Source: Microbacterium fluvii (GTDB lineage: Bacteria > Actinomycetota > Actinomycetes > Actinomycetales > Microbacteriaceae). Taken from it: a stretch of 64,000 bases of DNA. The notes under the pieces were generated by a model. It worked only from the letters and a program-made list of their open reading frames with translations. It was not told where the DNA came from and searched no databases. Shown one piece after another: positions 34,364 to 43,809 of the stretch. A program made the position numbers and the translations under genes. The stretch lies in assembly GCF_025515205.1 (NCBI RefSeq), contig NZ_JAOPFX010000003.1, positions 310,001 to 374,000 of the forward strand, read 5' to 3'. Position 1 is the first letter of the stretch. Each line of letters begins with the position of its first letter.

Positions 34364-37024
34364 ATGGCCAGGAGCTCGAGCTCGACCGCGAGTGGACGCG
34401 CGCCCGCGAAGGGGTCGTCTTCGCGCGCCCGCAAACCCGAGCCGACGCCCAAGCGCTACGTCGGCGAAGAGCCGAAGCCGCCGGTCGCCGTGCGCGCATG
34501 GCTGGGCCTGGCCCATGCCACGGGTGGGATCTTCCGCGCCTTCGGACCCGAGACTCTCGAGAAAGACCAGCGTCGAGACGGCTTCCCGCTCCTGCTGGTG
34601 CTGCTGGCGATCGCCGGCGCGGTCGTCGAGTGGTTCTTCATCGGCACCGAGGTCGCCGAGACCATCAGCGCCTACAGCGTGGGTGGGCTCGTCGGCCGCG
34701 AGGCCTTCGTCATGCCGGTGCTGCTGATCGTGCTGGCCGGGTGGCTGTTCCGCCATCCCGCCTCGGTGCATGACAACGGACGCATCGGCATCGGCTTCGG
34801 CCTGTTCGTGATCACCGTCGCCGGCTTCTGCCACGTCGCCGGCGATCGCCCGCAGCCTCGGGAGGGCCTTCCCGCGCTGAGCGCGGCGGGCGGGGTGCTC
34901 GGGTGGATGCTGGGCGAGCCGCTCGCGATGCTGCTGACCGCCGTGGGCGCCTACGTCGCGCTGTCGCTGCTGGCCGTGCTCAGCATCCTGATCCTCACCA
35001 AGACCCCGCCGAACCGCATCGGCCGGCGCCTGGGCGACCTGTACGCCTGGATGTTCGGCGCCGAGCGCCCCGAGCCCCGGGAGAAGCCGGCGTTCGCGCC
35101 AGACGCAGATGCCGACGAGGCGGAGGCGAGCGTGCCGTGGTGGCGGCGCAACAAGACCGGCCGAGAAGAGGATCCCGACGACGGCCTCGACTCCGATGCG
35201 CTCACGGCACTGCTCAATCCGGGTGCGAGCGAGGGCGGCTTCGATCAGGCGATCGCCGCGCCGCCCGTTCCGCCGCTGCCTGCTGCGCCCGACGCGCTCA
35301 CCGAGGTCATCGCGCCGCTGGGCACAGCGCCCCGCGGCGACACCGGACTGCGCGACGACAGCACCGATCCGATCGACGACGGTGTGCTGCCGGGGCTCTC
35401 CGGGCTCGGGACCGAGGGCTCCAAGACGACCCTCGACGCGCCCTACAACCTGCCCGCGGCGACCACTCTCGTCGCCGGCGCGCCGCACAAGGCCCGCTCC
35501 GAGGCCAACGACCGCACGGTCGCGGCGATCACGGCGGTGCTGGACCAGTTCTCGGTCGATGCCAGGGTGACCGGGTTCTCGCGCGGCCCGACGGTGACGC
35601 AGTACGAGATCGAACTCGGCCCCGGAGTCAAGGTCGAGCGCATCACGGCCCTGACCAACAACATCGCCTACGCGGTGGCCTCCAACGAGGTGCGCATCCT
35701 CGCCCCGATCCCCGGCAAGAGCGCGATCGGCGTCGAGATCCCCAACACCGATCGCGAGATCGTCACCCTGGGCGACGTGCTGCGTTCGCAGACGGCGACC
35801 TCGTCGACCCACCCCATGACGATCGGCGTCGGCAAAGACGTCGGCGGCGGCTACGTCGTGGCGAACCTCGCCAAGATGCCGCACCTCCTCGTGGCAGGGT
35901 CCACCGGATCGGGCAAGTCGAGCTTCGTGAACTCGATGATCACGAGCCTGCTCATGCGGGCCAAGCCCTCTGACGTGCGCATGGTGCTGATCGACCCCAA
36001 GCGGGTCGAGCTCACCAGCTATGCCGGGGTGCCGCACCTGATCACCCCCATCATCACGAATCCCAAGAAGGCGGCCGAGGCGCTGCAGTGGGTCGTGAAA
36101 GAGATGGACATGCGCTACGACGACCTCGCGTCGTTCGGGTTCCGCCACATCGACGACTTCAACCGCGCCGTCGTCGCGGGCGAGATCCAGCTGCCGCCCG
36201 GCAGCGAGCGCGTGCTCAAGCCCTACCCCTACCTGCTCGTCGTCGTCGACGAGCTGGCAGACCTCATGATGGTGGCCCCCCGCGACGTCGAGGACTCGAT
36301 CGTGCGCATCACCCAGCTCGCCCGTGCCAGCGGCATCCATCTGGTCCTGGCCACCCAGCGCCCGTCGGTCGACGTCGTCACGGGCCTCATCAAGGCGAAC
36401 GTGCCCTCGCGGCTCGCCTTCGCCGTGACGAGCGTCACCGACTCCCGCGTCATCCTCGACCAGCCCGGCGCCGACCGCCTCATCGGGCAGGGCGACGGAC
36501 TGTTCCTGCCGATGGGCGCCTCCAAGGCCGTGCGCGTGCAGGGCGCGTGGGTCAGCGAGTCCGAGATCGAGAAGGTCGTCAAGCACGTGACGCGCCAAGC
36601 GCGGCCAGAGTACCGGGCCGACGTGCAGGCGGTCGCCGAGCGCAAAGAGATCGACGCCGACATCGGCGACGACCTCGAGCTGCTGCTGGCGGCCGCAGAG
36701 CAGATCATCTCGACGCAGTTCGGCTCGACCTCGATGCTCCAGCGCAAGCTCCGCGTCGGCTTCGCCAAGGCCGGTCGCCTCATGGATCTGCTCGAGTCGC
36801 GCGAGATCGTCGGGCCCTCCGAGGGCTCGAAGGCCCGCGACGTGCTCGTCACACCCGACCAGCTGCCGGCGGTGCTCGCGCGGCTGCGCGGCGAAGACGT
36901 GCCTGCGGCGCCCGCCGGCGACGGCTATGGGGCGGATGCCGTGGCCGCCCAGTACGACGGCTACGAGGTCGTCGACGGTGACGAGGGCTCCGAAGACGCC
37001 TGGGGCCTCACCGGCCGCGACTGA
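34364..37024 (+). CDS. ftsK: DNA translocase FtsK
   Basis: An 886-residue FtsK/SpoIIIE. An N-terminal basic tail precedes four membrane helices (about residues 70-215), then a ~150-residue acidic linker. The motor carries Walker A in [11 protein letters not shown] near 515, Walker B in [14 protein letters not shown], and the C-terminal γ winged helix includes [21 protein letters not shown], which reads polar DNA motifs. It segregates chromosome dimers at the division septum. ATG 34364 was chosen over GTG 34355 since TAGCGT lies 7 nt upstream. Confidence 0.95.
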   Translation: MARSSSSTASGRAPAKGSSSRARKPEPTPKRYVGEEPKPPVAVRAWLGLAHATGGIFRAFGPETLEKDQRRDGFPLLLVLLAIAGAVVEWFFIGTEVAETISAYSVGGLVGREAFVMPVLLIVLAGWLFRHPASVHDNGRIGIGFGLFVITVAGFCHVAGDRPQPREGLPALSAAGGVLGWMLGEPLAMLLTAVGAYVALSLLAVLSILILTKTPPNRIGRRLGDLYAWMFGAERPEPREKPAFAPDADADEAEASVPWWRRNKTGREEDPDDGLDSDALTALLNPGASEGGFDQAIAAPPVPPLPAAPDALTEVIAPLGTAPRGDTGLRDDSTDPIDDGVLPGLSGLGTEGSKTTLDAPYNLPAATTLVAGAPHKARSEANDRTVAAITAVLDQFSVDARVTGFSRGPTVTQYEIELGPGVKVERITALTNNIAYAVASNEVRILAPIPGKSAIGVEIPNTDREIVTLGDVLRSQTATSSTHPMTIGVGKDVGGGYVVANLAKMPHLLVAGSTGSGKSSFVNSMITSLLMRAKPSDVRMVLIDPKRVELTSYAGVPHLITPIITNPKKAAEALQWVVKEMDMRYDDLASFGFRHIDDFNRAVVAGEIQLPPGSERVLKPYPYLLVVVDELADLMMVAPRDVEDSIVRITQLARASGIHLVLATQRPSVDVVTGLIKANVPSRLAFAVTSVTDSRVILDQPGADRLIGQGDGLFLPMGASKAVRVQGAWVSESEIEKVVKHVTRQARPEYRADVQAVAERKEIDADIGDDLELLLAAAEQIISTQFGSTSMLQRKLRVGFAKAGRLMDLLESREIVGPSEGSKARDVLVTPDQLPAVLARLRGEDVPAAPAGDGYGADAVAAQYDGYEVVDGDEGSEDAWGLTGRD

Positions 37025-37040
37025 CCGGTAGTCTCTCCCC

Positions 37041-37613
37041 GTGGCGATCCCCAGGCAGCTTCCCAACGCGATCACGATCGTGCGCATCCTGTGCGCACCG
37101 GTCTTCGTGTGGATGCTGCTGGCCGACGCCGGCGCCGACGGGGCGCTCCGCTGGTGGGCCGCCGTGCTGTTCATCGTCGCGATCGCCACCGACGGCATCG
37201 ACGGCTATCTCGCCCGAAGGTACGAGATCGTCACCGACCTCGGCAAGCTCCTCGACCCGATCGCCGACAAGGCGCTCACCGGCTGCGCGTTCGTGTGCCT
37301 GTCGATCCTGCGCGAGCTGCCGTGGTGGATCACGATCGTCGTGCTGATCCGCGAGATCGGCATCACGGTCTACCGCTTCATGGTCGTCAGCGACCATGTG
37401 CTGGCCGCGGCGTGGATGGGCAAGGTCAAGACGGTCGCGCAGGCGGTCGCACTCTCGCTCGCTCTGCTGCCGCTGTGGACCCTCGTGGGGGAGTGGATCT
37501 TCTGGGTCAACGGCGTCGCGATGACGGTGGCCGTCGTGCTCACGATCACCAGCGGCATCGACTACATCGTCACCGAGGTGCGCGCCGCGCGCGCGAAGCG
37601 TCAGGCGGCATGA
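37041..37613 (+). CDS. pgsA: CDP-diacylglycerol-glycerol-3-phosphate 3-phosphatidyltransferase
   Basis: A 190-residue CDP-alcohol phosphotransferase with several membrane helices. The full signature is visible: D54-G55…A58-R59…G68…D72…D76 in IDGYLARR…LGKLLDPIAD. It makes phosphatidylglycerophosphate. GTG start with TAGTCT 6 nt upstream, i.e. leaderless. The 3' end overlaps cinA by ATGA at 37610-37613. Confidence 0.93.
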   Translation: MAIPRQLPNAITIVRILCAPVFVWMLLADAGADGALRWWAAVLFIVAIATDGIDGYLARRYEIVTDLGKLLDPIADKALTGCAFVCLSILRELPWWITIVVLIREIGITVYRFMVVSDHVLAAAWMGKVKTVAQAVALSLALLPLWTLVGEWIFWVNGVAMTVAVVLTITSGIDYIVTEVRAARAKRQAA

Positions 37614-38071
37614 GCTCGGCCGCGCTGCTGCTCGAGCGGCTCGCGGCTCGCGGCTGGACCGTCGCGACGGCCGAATCGCTGACCGGGGGACTGGTCGCCG
37701 CCGCGATCGTCGCGGTGCCGGGCGCCTCGGCCTCGATGCGCGGCGGGATCGTCGCGTATGCGACCGGCCTCAAGCATTCGCTGCTGGGAGTGGATGCCGA
37801 TCTTCTCGCCGCCGAAGGCGCCGTGCACCCCGAGGTCGCGCGTCAGATGGCGGAAGGCGCACGGGTGGCCACGGGGGCCGATGTCGGACTGGCCACGACC
37901 GGAGTCGCCGGCCCCGACCCGCAGGACGGCCGGCCCGTCGGCTCCGTCTACGTCGCGGTGAGCACTCCCGAGGGCTCGACCGTCACGGCGCTGCAGCTGC
38001 CTGGCGACCGCGACCGCATCCGTGCGGCCGCCGTCGACGAGGTGATCGCGCGGGCTCTGGAACTGGTGTGA
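37610..38071 (+). CDS. CinA C-terminal domain protein (NMN amidohydrolase, PncC-like)
   Basis: A 153-residue stand-alone CinA C-terminal domain. It has the deamidase strand VATAESLTGGLVAAAI, a GGIVAYATGLKHSLLGV segment and the GVAGPDPQDGRPVGSVYVAV loop. E. coli PncC with the same architecture hydrolyses nicotinamide mononucleotide. Conserved position between pgsA and the XRE gene in actinobacteria. It overlaps pgsA, so the two are cotranscribed. Confidence 0.92.
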   Translation: MSSAALLLERLAARGWTVATAESLTGGLVAAAIVAVPGASASMRGGIVAYATGLKHSLLGVDADLLAAEGAVHPEVARQMAEGARVATGADVGLATTGVAGPDPQDGRPVGSVYVAVSTPEGSTVTALQLPGDRDRIRAAAVDEVIARALELV

Positions 38072-38218
38072 CGGCTCGGGAATAGCCCGTGTTTCACGTC
38101 CGTTACATTCGGCGATTCCCACCCATCGCACAGGGCAGGGGATTAGATTGACCTCATTCGGTGTTGTACTGTGGTGCACCCGGATGGGGCGGTGATCAGC
38201 AGTGAGGAGGGGATCCAG

Positions 38219-38527
38219 ATGATCTTGGTACGTCAAGAGATCGGCGAAGTCCTTCGTGACTTCCGTCAGCAGAAGGGTCGCACCCTCCGCCAGGTCGCCA
38301 GCCGCGCGAGCGTCGCGCTCGGCTACCTGAGCGAGGTCGAGCGGGGTCAGAAAGAAGCCTCCAGCGAGATCCTCGCCTCCGTTGCCGAAGCGCTCGATGT
38401 TCCCATCTCGACGATCATGCGCGAGGTCGGCGATCGAATCTCGGTGCTCGAGGGTCTGCAGACCTTCCCCGATGTCGTCCCCGACGAGCTCGTGGCATCG
38501 GTCGATGCCGAGCTGTCGCTGCGCTGA
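38219..38527 (+). CDS. clgR: XRE-family regulator (ClgR-like)
   Basis: A 102-residue helix-turn-helix protein: IGEVLRDFRQQKGRTLRQVASRASVALGYLSEVERGQKEASSE (shown in part: TLRQVASRASVALGYLSEVE) spans residues ~8-50. Position between cinA and DUF3046/recA identifies it as the ClgR-type regulator that controls Clp proteases and DNA-repair genes in Corynebacterium and Streptomyces. The ATG at 38219 follows GAGGAGGGG. The 147-bp gap upstream (38072-38218) holds its promoter but no gene. Confidence 0.88.
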   Translation: MILVRQEIGEVLRDFRQQKGRTLRQVASRASVALGYLSEVERGQKEASSEILASVAEALDVPISTIMREVGDRISVLEGLQTFPDVVPDELVASVDAELSLR

Positions 38528-38539
38528 TCCTCGATCTCC

Positions 38540-38761
38540 GTGCGCCGCAGTGAGTTCGAACGCGCCGTGCGCGGCGAGTTCGGTTCGCGCAGCGCCGCTC
38601 TCCTGACCGATCTCGTGCTGCCCGCGGTGGGCGGGCGCACCGCAGCCGAGGCGCTGGAAGAGGGCGTGCCGCCCCGCGAGATCTGGCTCGCTCTCTGCGC
38701 GGAGACCGATGTGCCGCCCGAGCGCCGCTACGGCGTGGGGCGCCTGGACGCGCGGCGCTGA
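38540..38761 (+). CDS. DUF3046 protein
   Basis: A 73-residue protein of the DUF3046 family: MRRSEFERAVRGEFG at the start, VLPAVGGRTAAEALEEGVPPREIWLALC in the middle (quoted in part: GGRTAAEALEEGVPPREIW) and DVPPERRYGVG near the end. Starts with GTG. It is found almost only in actinobacteria, next to recA; the function is unknown. It is 12 bp after the XRE gene and probably cotranscribed. Confidence 0.88.
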   Translation: MRRSEFERAVRGEFGSRSAALLTDLVLPAVGGRTAAEALEEGVPPREIWLALCAETDVPPERRYGVGRLDARR

Positions 38762-38780
38762 TTCCTCACGGCGTGTCACA

Positions 38781-38796
38781 TCGAAGAAGTGTTCGA
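38781..38796. promoter_or_regulatory. SOS (LexA) box upstream of recA
   Basis: TCGAAGAAGTGTTCGA matches the actinobacterial LexA palindrome TCGAAC-N4-GTTCGA at 15 of the defined positions except one (G for C at position 6). A -10 candidate TAGTCT lies at 38805-38810, so the box would cover the -35 region. The start would then leave a leader of about 178 nt before recA. The 233-bp gap (38762-38994) has no gene. Confidence 0.78.
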
Positions 38797-38994
38797 CAGA
38801 CACGTAGTCTCCTCAACAGCGGGTGTCGAGGGTCGATCTCTCCACGGATCGGATCGGGCGCCGACGGATGTCGGAACCCCTTCCTAACGTGAAGACCGTC
38901 ACACGACACCTCCGCCTTGTCGCAGCATCCGTTCCAACCGGCACGGAGCGCGACAGCCTACAGGCGACGGAACACGAGCACGAAGGAGCACGCC

Positions 38995-40044
38995 ATGCCC
39001 TCACCCGCAGACCGCGAGAAGGCCCTCGAGTCGGCACTCGCACAGATCGACCGGCAGTTCGGAAAGGGCTCGGTGATGCGACTGGGCAGCGACGAGCGCG
39101 CCCCCGTCGAGGTCATCCCCACCGGCTCCATCGCCCTCGACGTCGCCCTCGGCATCGGCGGACTCCCTCGAGGCCGCATCATCGAGATCTACGGCCCGGA
39201 GTCGTCGGGTAAGACGACGCTCACCCTGCACGCCATCGCCAACGCCCAGCGCAACGGCGGCATCGCGGCGTTCATCGACGCCGAGCACGCGCTCGACCCC
39301 GAGTACGCCAAGAAGCTGGGCGTCGACATCGATTCGCTGCTGGTCTCTCAGCCCGACACGGGTGAGCAGGCGCTCGAGATCGCCGACATGCTCATCCGCT
39401 CGGGCTCGATCGACCTCATCGTCATCGACTCGGTCGCCGCGCTCGTTCCCAAGGCCGAGATCGAGGGCGAGATGGGCGATTCGCACGTGGGTCTGCAGGC
39501 GCGCCTCATGTCGCAGGCGCTGCGCAAGCTCACCGGTGGGCTCAACCAGACCAACACGACGATGATCTTCATCAACCAGCTGCGCGAGAAGATCGGCGTG
39601 TTCTTCGGCTCGCCCGAGACCACCGCCGGCGGCAAGGCGCTCAAGTTCTACGCCTCGGTGCGCCTCGACATCCGCCGCATCGAGACGCTGAAAGACGGCA
39701 CCGATGCCGTGGGCAACCGCACGCGCGTCAAGGTCGTCAAGAACAAGATGGCGCCGCCGTTCAAGCAGGCGGAGTTCGACATCCTCTACGGCGTCGGCAT
39801 CTCCCGCGAGGGCAGCCTCATCGACTTCGGCGTCGAGCACGCCATCGTCAAGAAGTCCGGCGCCTGGTACACCTACGACGGCGAGCAGCTCGGTCAGGGC
39901 AAAGAGAACGCGCGCAACTTCCTGTTCAAGAACGAAGACATCGCCGCCGACATCGAGACCAAGATCCTGCAGAAGCTCGGCATCGGGCAGCCCAAGGCCG
40001 AAGCCGGTGCTGCAGACGAGCTGGCAGCGCGTCGACCGGCCTGA
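38995..40044 (+). CDS. recA: Recombinase RecA
   Basis: A 349-residue RecA with Walker A G67-PESSGK-T74, Walker [13 protein letters not shown], the L2 loop region and [19 protein letters not shown]. It forms the presynaptic filament, drives strand exchange and triggers LexA self-cleavage. The ATG at 38995 follows GAAGGAG at spacing 6. The stop TGA shares its last base with the recX ATG (TGATG at 40042-40046). Confidence 0.97.
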   Translation: MPSPADREKALESALAQIDRQFGKGSVMRLGSDERAPVEVIPTGSIALDVALGIGGLPRGRIIEIYGPESSGKTTLTLHAIANAQRNGGIAAFIDAEHALDPEYAKKLGVDIDSLLVSQPDTGEQALEIADMLIRSGSIDLIVIDSVAALVPKAEIEGEMGDSHVGLQARLMSQALRKLTGGLNQTNTTMIFINQLREKIGVFFGSPETTAGGKALKFYASVRLDIRRIETLKDGTDAVGNRTRVKVVKNKMAPPFKQAEFDILYGVGISREGSLIDFGVEHAIVKKSGAWYTYDGEQLGQGKENARNFLFKNEDIAADIETKILQKLGIGQPKAEAGAADELAARRPA

Positions 40045-40718
40045 TGCGCGATTCGGATGCTGAGGGGCTCGCTCCGGTGATTCCGATCTTCGGAGCGAGC
40101 GCCCCCGCCCCTGCGTGGAACGACAGGTGGGGCGACGAGGGGGGTGTCACCGCAGCGGCGGACGCAGCCCGCGAGAGCGGGGACCACGGGCGCGATCGAC
40201 GCGGTGTGCCACGACATGCCCCCGCCGATGCCGAGACGTCTCGCGAGGCGGCCGAGCGCAGTCTGCTGCGCAAGCTCCGCACGCGGTCGCTGTCTGAACG
40301 CGAGGCACGCGCCGTGCTCTCCGAGCACGATCTCGCCCCAGGGATCGCCGATGAGCTCGTCGAGGTCTTCCTCGATCGCGGCTACCTCGACGATGCAGCG
40401 CTGGCAGAACAGCTCGTGCACGCCGGTGTCGACCGCAAGGGGCAGGGGCGTCAGGTGATCGCGCAGACGATGTCGAAGCGCGGCATCCCGCGCGACGTCG
40501 CCGACGCGGCACTGGCCGAGCTCCCCGACGACGATTTCGATCGGGCGCTCGAGTTCGCCCGGTCGAAGGTCGCCGCGATGCGTTCGCTCGAGCCGGACGT
40601 GGCCCTGCGCAGGCTCAGCGGTCAGCTCGCCCGCCGCGGCTACCCCGGCTCCGTGGCACTGTCGGCGGCGCGGCGCGCACTCGACGACCGTCCCCGCAGC
40701 GGCGTGCAGTTCCGCTGA
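40044..40718 (+). CDS. recX: RecA regulatory protein RecX
   Basis: A 224-residue RecX. The first ~75 residues are family-atypical and charged. The conserved three-helix repeats then follow: ALRRKLRTRSLSEREARAVL-like region (LLRKLRTRSLSEREAR), LVEVFLDRGYLDDAALAEQLVHA, and KRGIPRDVADAAL. It binds RecA filaments and limits their activity. It is translationally coupled to recA by a 1-bp overlap and followed by a strong terminator. Confidence 0.92.
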   Translation: MRDSDAEGLAPVIPIFGASAPAPAWNDRWGDEGGVTAAADAARESGDHGRDRRGVPRHAPADAETSREAAERSLLRKLRTRSLSEREARAVLSEHDLAPGIADELVEVFLDRGYLDDAALAEQLVHAGVDRKGQGRQVIAQTMSKRGIPRDVADAALAELPDDDFDRALEFARSKVAAMRSLEPDVALRRLSGQLARRGYPGSVALSAARRALDDRPRSGVQFR

Positions 40719-40755
40719 GTGCGGAATGTCGCTCGGCGGAGAGCCGAGAGAACGT

Positions 40756-40796
40756 CAGAAGGCCCCCACGGCGTCACACGTCATGGGGGCCTTCTG
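40756..40796. terminator. Bidirectional terminator between recX and the export cluster
   Basis: A 13-bp stem CAGAAGGCCCCCA (40756-40768) against TGGGGGCCTTCTG (40784-40796), with a 15-nt loop. It lies 38 bp after recX and 21 bp before the stop of the convergent adaptor gene, so it can end both transcripts. Confidence 0.85.
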
Positions 40797-40816
40797 GCGG
40801 GGCGGGTTGCCTCAGG

Positions 40817-42904
40817 TCATCCGCCGCTGGGGAAGCTTCCACCGCCCGGGAAGCTGCCGCCGCTGGGGAAACTGCCCCCGCTCTGGAAGCTGCCGCCCGA
40901 GAACCCGTCGGTGCTGCCACCCAGGTCGGTGAGGCTGCCCGATGAGGTGTCATCGTCGGTGGTGATCGCCTGCTCGAGGTCGGCCAGCACGACGACGTCG
41001 CCCTCGGACAGCCCCGACGTGATCTCGGTGCGCTCGGTGCCCACCGCACCGACCTCGACGGTCACGGCGCGCACCTCTCCGTCGGAGAGCACGTTCACCG
41101 TGGCGCCGGTGGCCGTGATCGACACGGCCGACGTCGGAACGGTGAGCACATCGTCGGCTGTCGACAGCGAGACCGTGGCCTGCGCGGTCGCGCCGATGCG
41201 CGGCTGATCGTCTCCGGCATCCACCGCGATCGACACCGTGTACGACGGGGTCGAGGTCTCCGAGACGTTCAGCACGCCGATCGAGCTCACCGTCGCGTCG
41301 TAGGTCGCGGCGAAGGCGGGCAGGAGCACGTCGGCCGACTGGCCGACTTCGACCTTCGCGATCTTCGACAGCGACACGGTCGCTTCGACGGTGTATCCGC
41401 CCTCGCCCTCGATCGTGATGATCGACGTGGTCGAACCCGCCGAGACGGTGTCGCCCTCCGCGATCGCGACCGCGACGACGGTGCCGTCGATCGGGCTGGT
41501 CAGGGTGGCGAACTCGCGGTCCTGCTCGGCGAGGGCGAGGTCGGCCTCTGCGACGTCGATCGCGGCGCGATCGGCGAGGATCTGCTCGGCCGTGACGGTG
41601 CCGCTCGTGGCCGAGCTCGACCCGCCGAGCGAAGCGGTCGACCCGCTCGCGCCCGCCGCGGTGCCCGAGTCGCCCGAGGAGGTCCCGGCCGCGGACGAGT
41701 CGCTCGCCGTCGAGCCCGACGAGGATGCATCGGTGTCGGAGTCCGCCGAGCCGCCGGTGGAGCCGGTGGAGCCGCTTGACCCGGTCGAACCCGTGGGACC
41801 AGACGTCGTCGCCGCGGTTTCCGCCTCGGCAATCGCCTGGTGGAGCGCCGTGACGGCCTCGTCGAGGGTTGAGGCCGCGGTGGTCAGCGCCTCCTGCGCG
41901 TCGGCCGTCGCCTCCTGCGCGTCGAGGGTGCCGGAGATCGCACTCTGACACTCGGTGAGAAGCGCCTGCGCGTCGGCGAGCTGCTCGGCGGCCGTGGTGT
42001 CGGTGTCGGCGTCGGCGTCGGCTTCCGCTTCCGCGTCGGCGTCGGCGTCGGCGTCCGCTTCCGCTTCCGCTTCCGCGTCCGCGTCCGCATCGTCCTCGAC
42101 GATCGTTCCGTCATCGGCGATCTGCGCCTCGAGGAACGGAGCGCAGGTCTGCTGCGTCGAGGTCACGGCGGCACGCGAGGCGTCCTGGGCCGCGACGGTC
42201 AGGTCGTACTGGGCCAGCAGCGCGCTCTGCGCGTCGGTGACGGCGGTCGTCGCGGCGATGACAGCGGGGTCGGTCGAGATCGAAGATCCCGACGATCCGG
42301 CTCCGCTCGACCCGGTGCCGCTCGAGCCGCTGCCCGACGAGCCCGAGCCCGACGAGCCCGACGACGCGGCGCCCGACCCGGTCGTCGGCGACGAGGATCC
42401 GGTGCTCGACGACGATGAGCTCGACGACGACGAACTCGATGAGGTCGAGCTCGATGAGCTCGACGAGTCGCTCTGGGCCTCGAGGTCGTCTTCGAGCTGC
42501 TGCTCGGCCTGCGCGAGGGCGTCCTCGGCGTTGGTGACCGCAGCATCCAGATCGTCCGTGTCGAGCGAGGCCAGTTCGTCGCCTGCGCCGACCGTGTCGC
42601 CGAGGGCGACGAGCACCTCGCCGACCGTGCCGGAGACCTGGAAGGCGGCGTCGACGCTGCTGCTGGACGCGAGCTGCCCCGTGAGACTCAGGGTCTCGGC
42701 GACCTGGCCGAGCTCGGCCACCGCAGTGCGGTACCGGCTGTCGTCGGTGCGGCCGACCGCGAACACCGCGCCGCTGCCGGCGCCGATGATGACGACGGCC
42801 ACCGCACCGCCGGCGACGATCCTGCCGCGGCGCGTGGCGAGCCCTGCGCGGGCCTTCTCCCACGCGCGACCGGCGGCGCCCTTCACACCCGGCGTGTCAC
42901 TCAT
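40817..42904 (-). CDS. Membrane-fusion (HlyD/RND-type) adaptor protein with low-complexity insertions
   Basis: A 695-residue periplasmic-adaptor-like protein. A membrane helix at about residues 26-48 anchors it, the biotinyl-lipoyl hairpin is split by an unusually long α-hairpin, and β-barrel sequence follows (TLTSPIDGTVVAVAIAEGDTV). The hairpin contains a Ser run near 145-175, Gly/Ser repeats, and an Ala-Asp/Ala-Glu run near 275-305, encoded by hexamer repeats at 42001-42090. It ends in GGSFPSGGSFPGGGSFPSGG. Adaptors are usually ~400 residues. The ATG at 42904 overlaps the upstream lipoprotein gene by 8 bp. Confidence 0.82.
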   Translation of the reverse strand: MSDTPGVKGAAGRAWEKARAGLATRRGRIVAGGAVAVVIIGAGSGAVFAVGRTDDSRYRTAVAELGQVAETLSLTGQLASSSSVDAAFQVSGTVGEVLVALGDTVGAGDELASLDTDDLDAAVTNAEDALAQAEQQLEDDLEAQSDSSSSSSSTSSSSSSSSSSSSSTGSSSPTTGSGAASSGSSGSGSSGSGSSGTGSSGAGSSGSSISTDPAVIAATTAVTDAQSALLAQYDLTVAAQDASRAAVTSTQQTCAPFLEAQIADDGTIVEDDADADAEAEAEADADADADAEAEADADADTDTTAAEQLADAQALLTECQSAISGTLDAQEATADAQEALTTAASTLDEAVTALHQAIAEAETAATTSGPTGSTGSSGSTGSTGGSADSDTDASSSGSTASDSSAAGTSSGDSGTAAGASGSTASLGGSSSATSGTVTAEQILADRAAIDVAEADLALAEQDREFATLTSPIDGTVVAVAIAEGDTVSAGSTTSIITIEGEGGYTVEATVSLSKIAKVEVGQSADVLLPAFAATYDATVSSIGVLNVSETSTPSYTVSIAVDAGDDQPRIGATAQATVSLSTADDVLTVPTSAVSITATGATVNVLSDGEVRAVTVEVGAVGTERTEITSGLSEGDVVVLADLEQAITTDDDTSSGSLTDLGGSTDGFSGGSFQSGGSFPSGGSFPGGGSFPSGG
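42001..42090. repeat. Hexanucleotide tandem repeat inside the adaptor gene
   Basis: About 15 tandem copies of six-base units alternating GTCGGC and TTCCGC/GTCCGC, read on the minus strand as Ala-Asp and Ala-Glu. Six-base units keep the frame when copy number changes, so the protein could vary in length by slippage without inactivation. On the other strand it produces a false poly-Ala-Ser reading frame. Confidence 0.85.
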
Positions 42905-43787
42905 CCGTGCCGCCCTGATCGGGGCGCCCGCCGCCGAACCCGCCGAAGCCGGTGCTGCAGTCGCCGTTCTCATCGGGGTCCGAGAGCGTCAGCGACGTCG
43001 CGTCATAGCCGCCGGAGTCGTCGGCCGTGCCCATCGCGGTGACGCACAGGCCCACCTCGACGGCCGACGCGTCGGCCTCCTCGGTCGTGGTGACCACCGT
43101 GTCGGCGTCGACCGCGACCTCGGTGGTGGTGGTCTCGTCGTCCTGCCCGACCGCCTCGACGGTCACGGTCGAGTCGGAGACAGCGGTGACGGCGCCGACG
43201 GTGAGCTGGCCGAAGCCGCCCCCTGAGGGCATGCCGCCGCCGTCGGTGCCACCGCTGGGCATGCCGGACGGAGCGCCGGAGGGCATGCCGGCGCCGTCGG
43301 GTGCGCCACTCGGCGCGCCGCTGGGCATGCCTCCCTCGGGCAGGTCGCCGCCGGGCATCTGCCCGCCGCCGAAGCCGCTCGTGCAGGTGCCGTCGTCGGA
43401 GGCGGCGGTGACGGTGATCGTGGTCGCCGTCTGCGTGTCTTCGTCGACGACCGCCATGACGCAGTCGCCCACCGCTATCGCCGAGACGTCGGTCGAGACG
43501 GTCTTCGAGACGGTCGTGTCGTCGGTGTAGCGCACCGCCGTCTGCGCGTCGCTGGCCTGCACCTGGAGGGTGCCGTCCTGAGCGTAGGCGATGAGGCCCG
43601 ACACGCCGGCGCGATCCTGATCGAAGCCGCCCTGCTGCTGCGGCTGATCGGTCGCCGCAGGCGTGGCGGTCTGCTCGGATGCTGCGCTCGTGGCGCACCC
43701 GGCGAGCACAAGCAGTGCGGCGGCACCGCCGGCGAACGCGGCGAGCGTCTTCAGCGGACGACGGGAAGGGGAAGGGGGAGTTTTCAT
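42897..43787 (-). CDS. Lipoprotein with a duplicated two-cysteine domain
   Basis: A 296-residue lipoprotein: signal peptide 1-30 and lipobox LAG-C31. Two homologous domains follow, at about 60-142 and 192-287, each with a pair of cysteines (C109/C135; C248/C277), a VG-x-C-V strand and the ending C-(T/S)-(S/T)-GFGGG. The linker at 141-191 is a Gly/Pro/Met/Ser repeat (MPSGAPSG-like). The domains resemble DUF5666-type β-folds, but the assignment is uncertain. Sits between the ABC permease and the larger adaptor on one transcript. Confidence 0.75.
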   Translation of the reverse strand: MKTPPSPSRRPLKTLAAFAGGAAALLVLAGCATSAASEQTATPAATDQPQQQGGFDQDRAGVSGLIAYAQDGTLQVQASDAQTAVRYTDDTTVSKTVSTDVSAIAVGDCVMAVVDEDTQTATTITVTAASDDGTCTSGFGGGQMPGGDLPEGGMPSGAPSGAPDGAGMPSGAPSGMPSGGTDGGGMPSGGGFGQLTVGAVTAVSDSTVTVEAVGQDDETTTTEVAVDADTVVTTTEEADASAVEVGLCVTAMGTADDSGGYDATSLTLSDPDENGDCSTGFGGFGGGRPDQGGTDE

Positions 43788-43809
43788 GGGATCTCTCTTG
43801 TTCGCGTTC

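Noticed and set aside
33455..37198. A 1247-codon open frame antisense to ftsK and pgsA
   Set aside because: It is a high-GC shadow: composition is Arg/Gly/Asp-rich without any domain, while the plus strand carries complete FtsK and PgsA.
41955..43226. Plus-strand frame with a long Ala-Ser run
   Set aside because: It is the complement of the adaptor gene's hexamer repeats; the minus-strand frame has a signal anchor, lipoyl motifs and operon overlaps.
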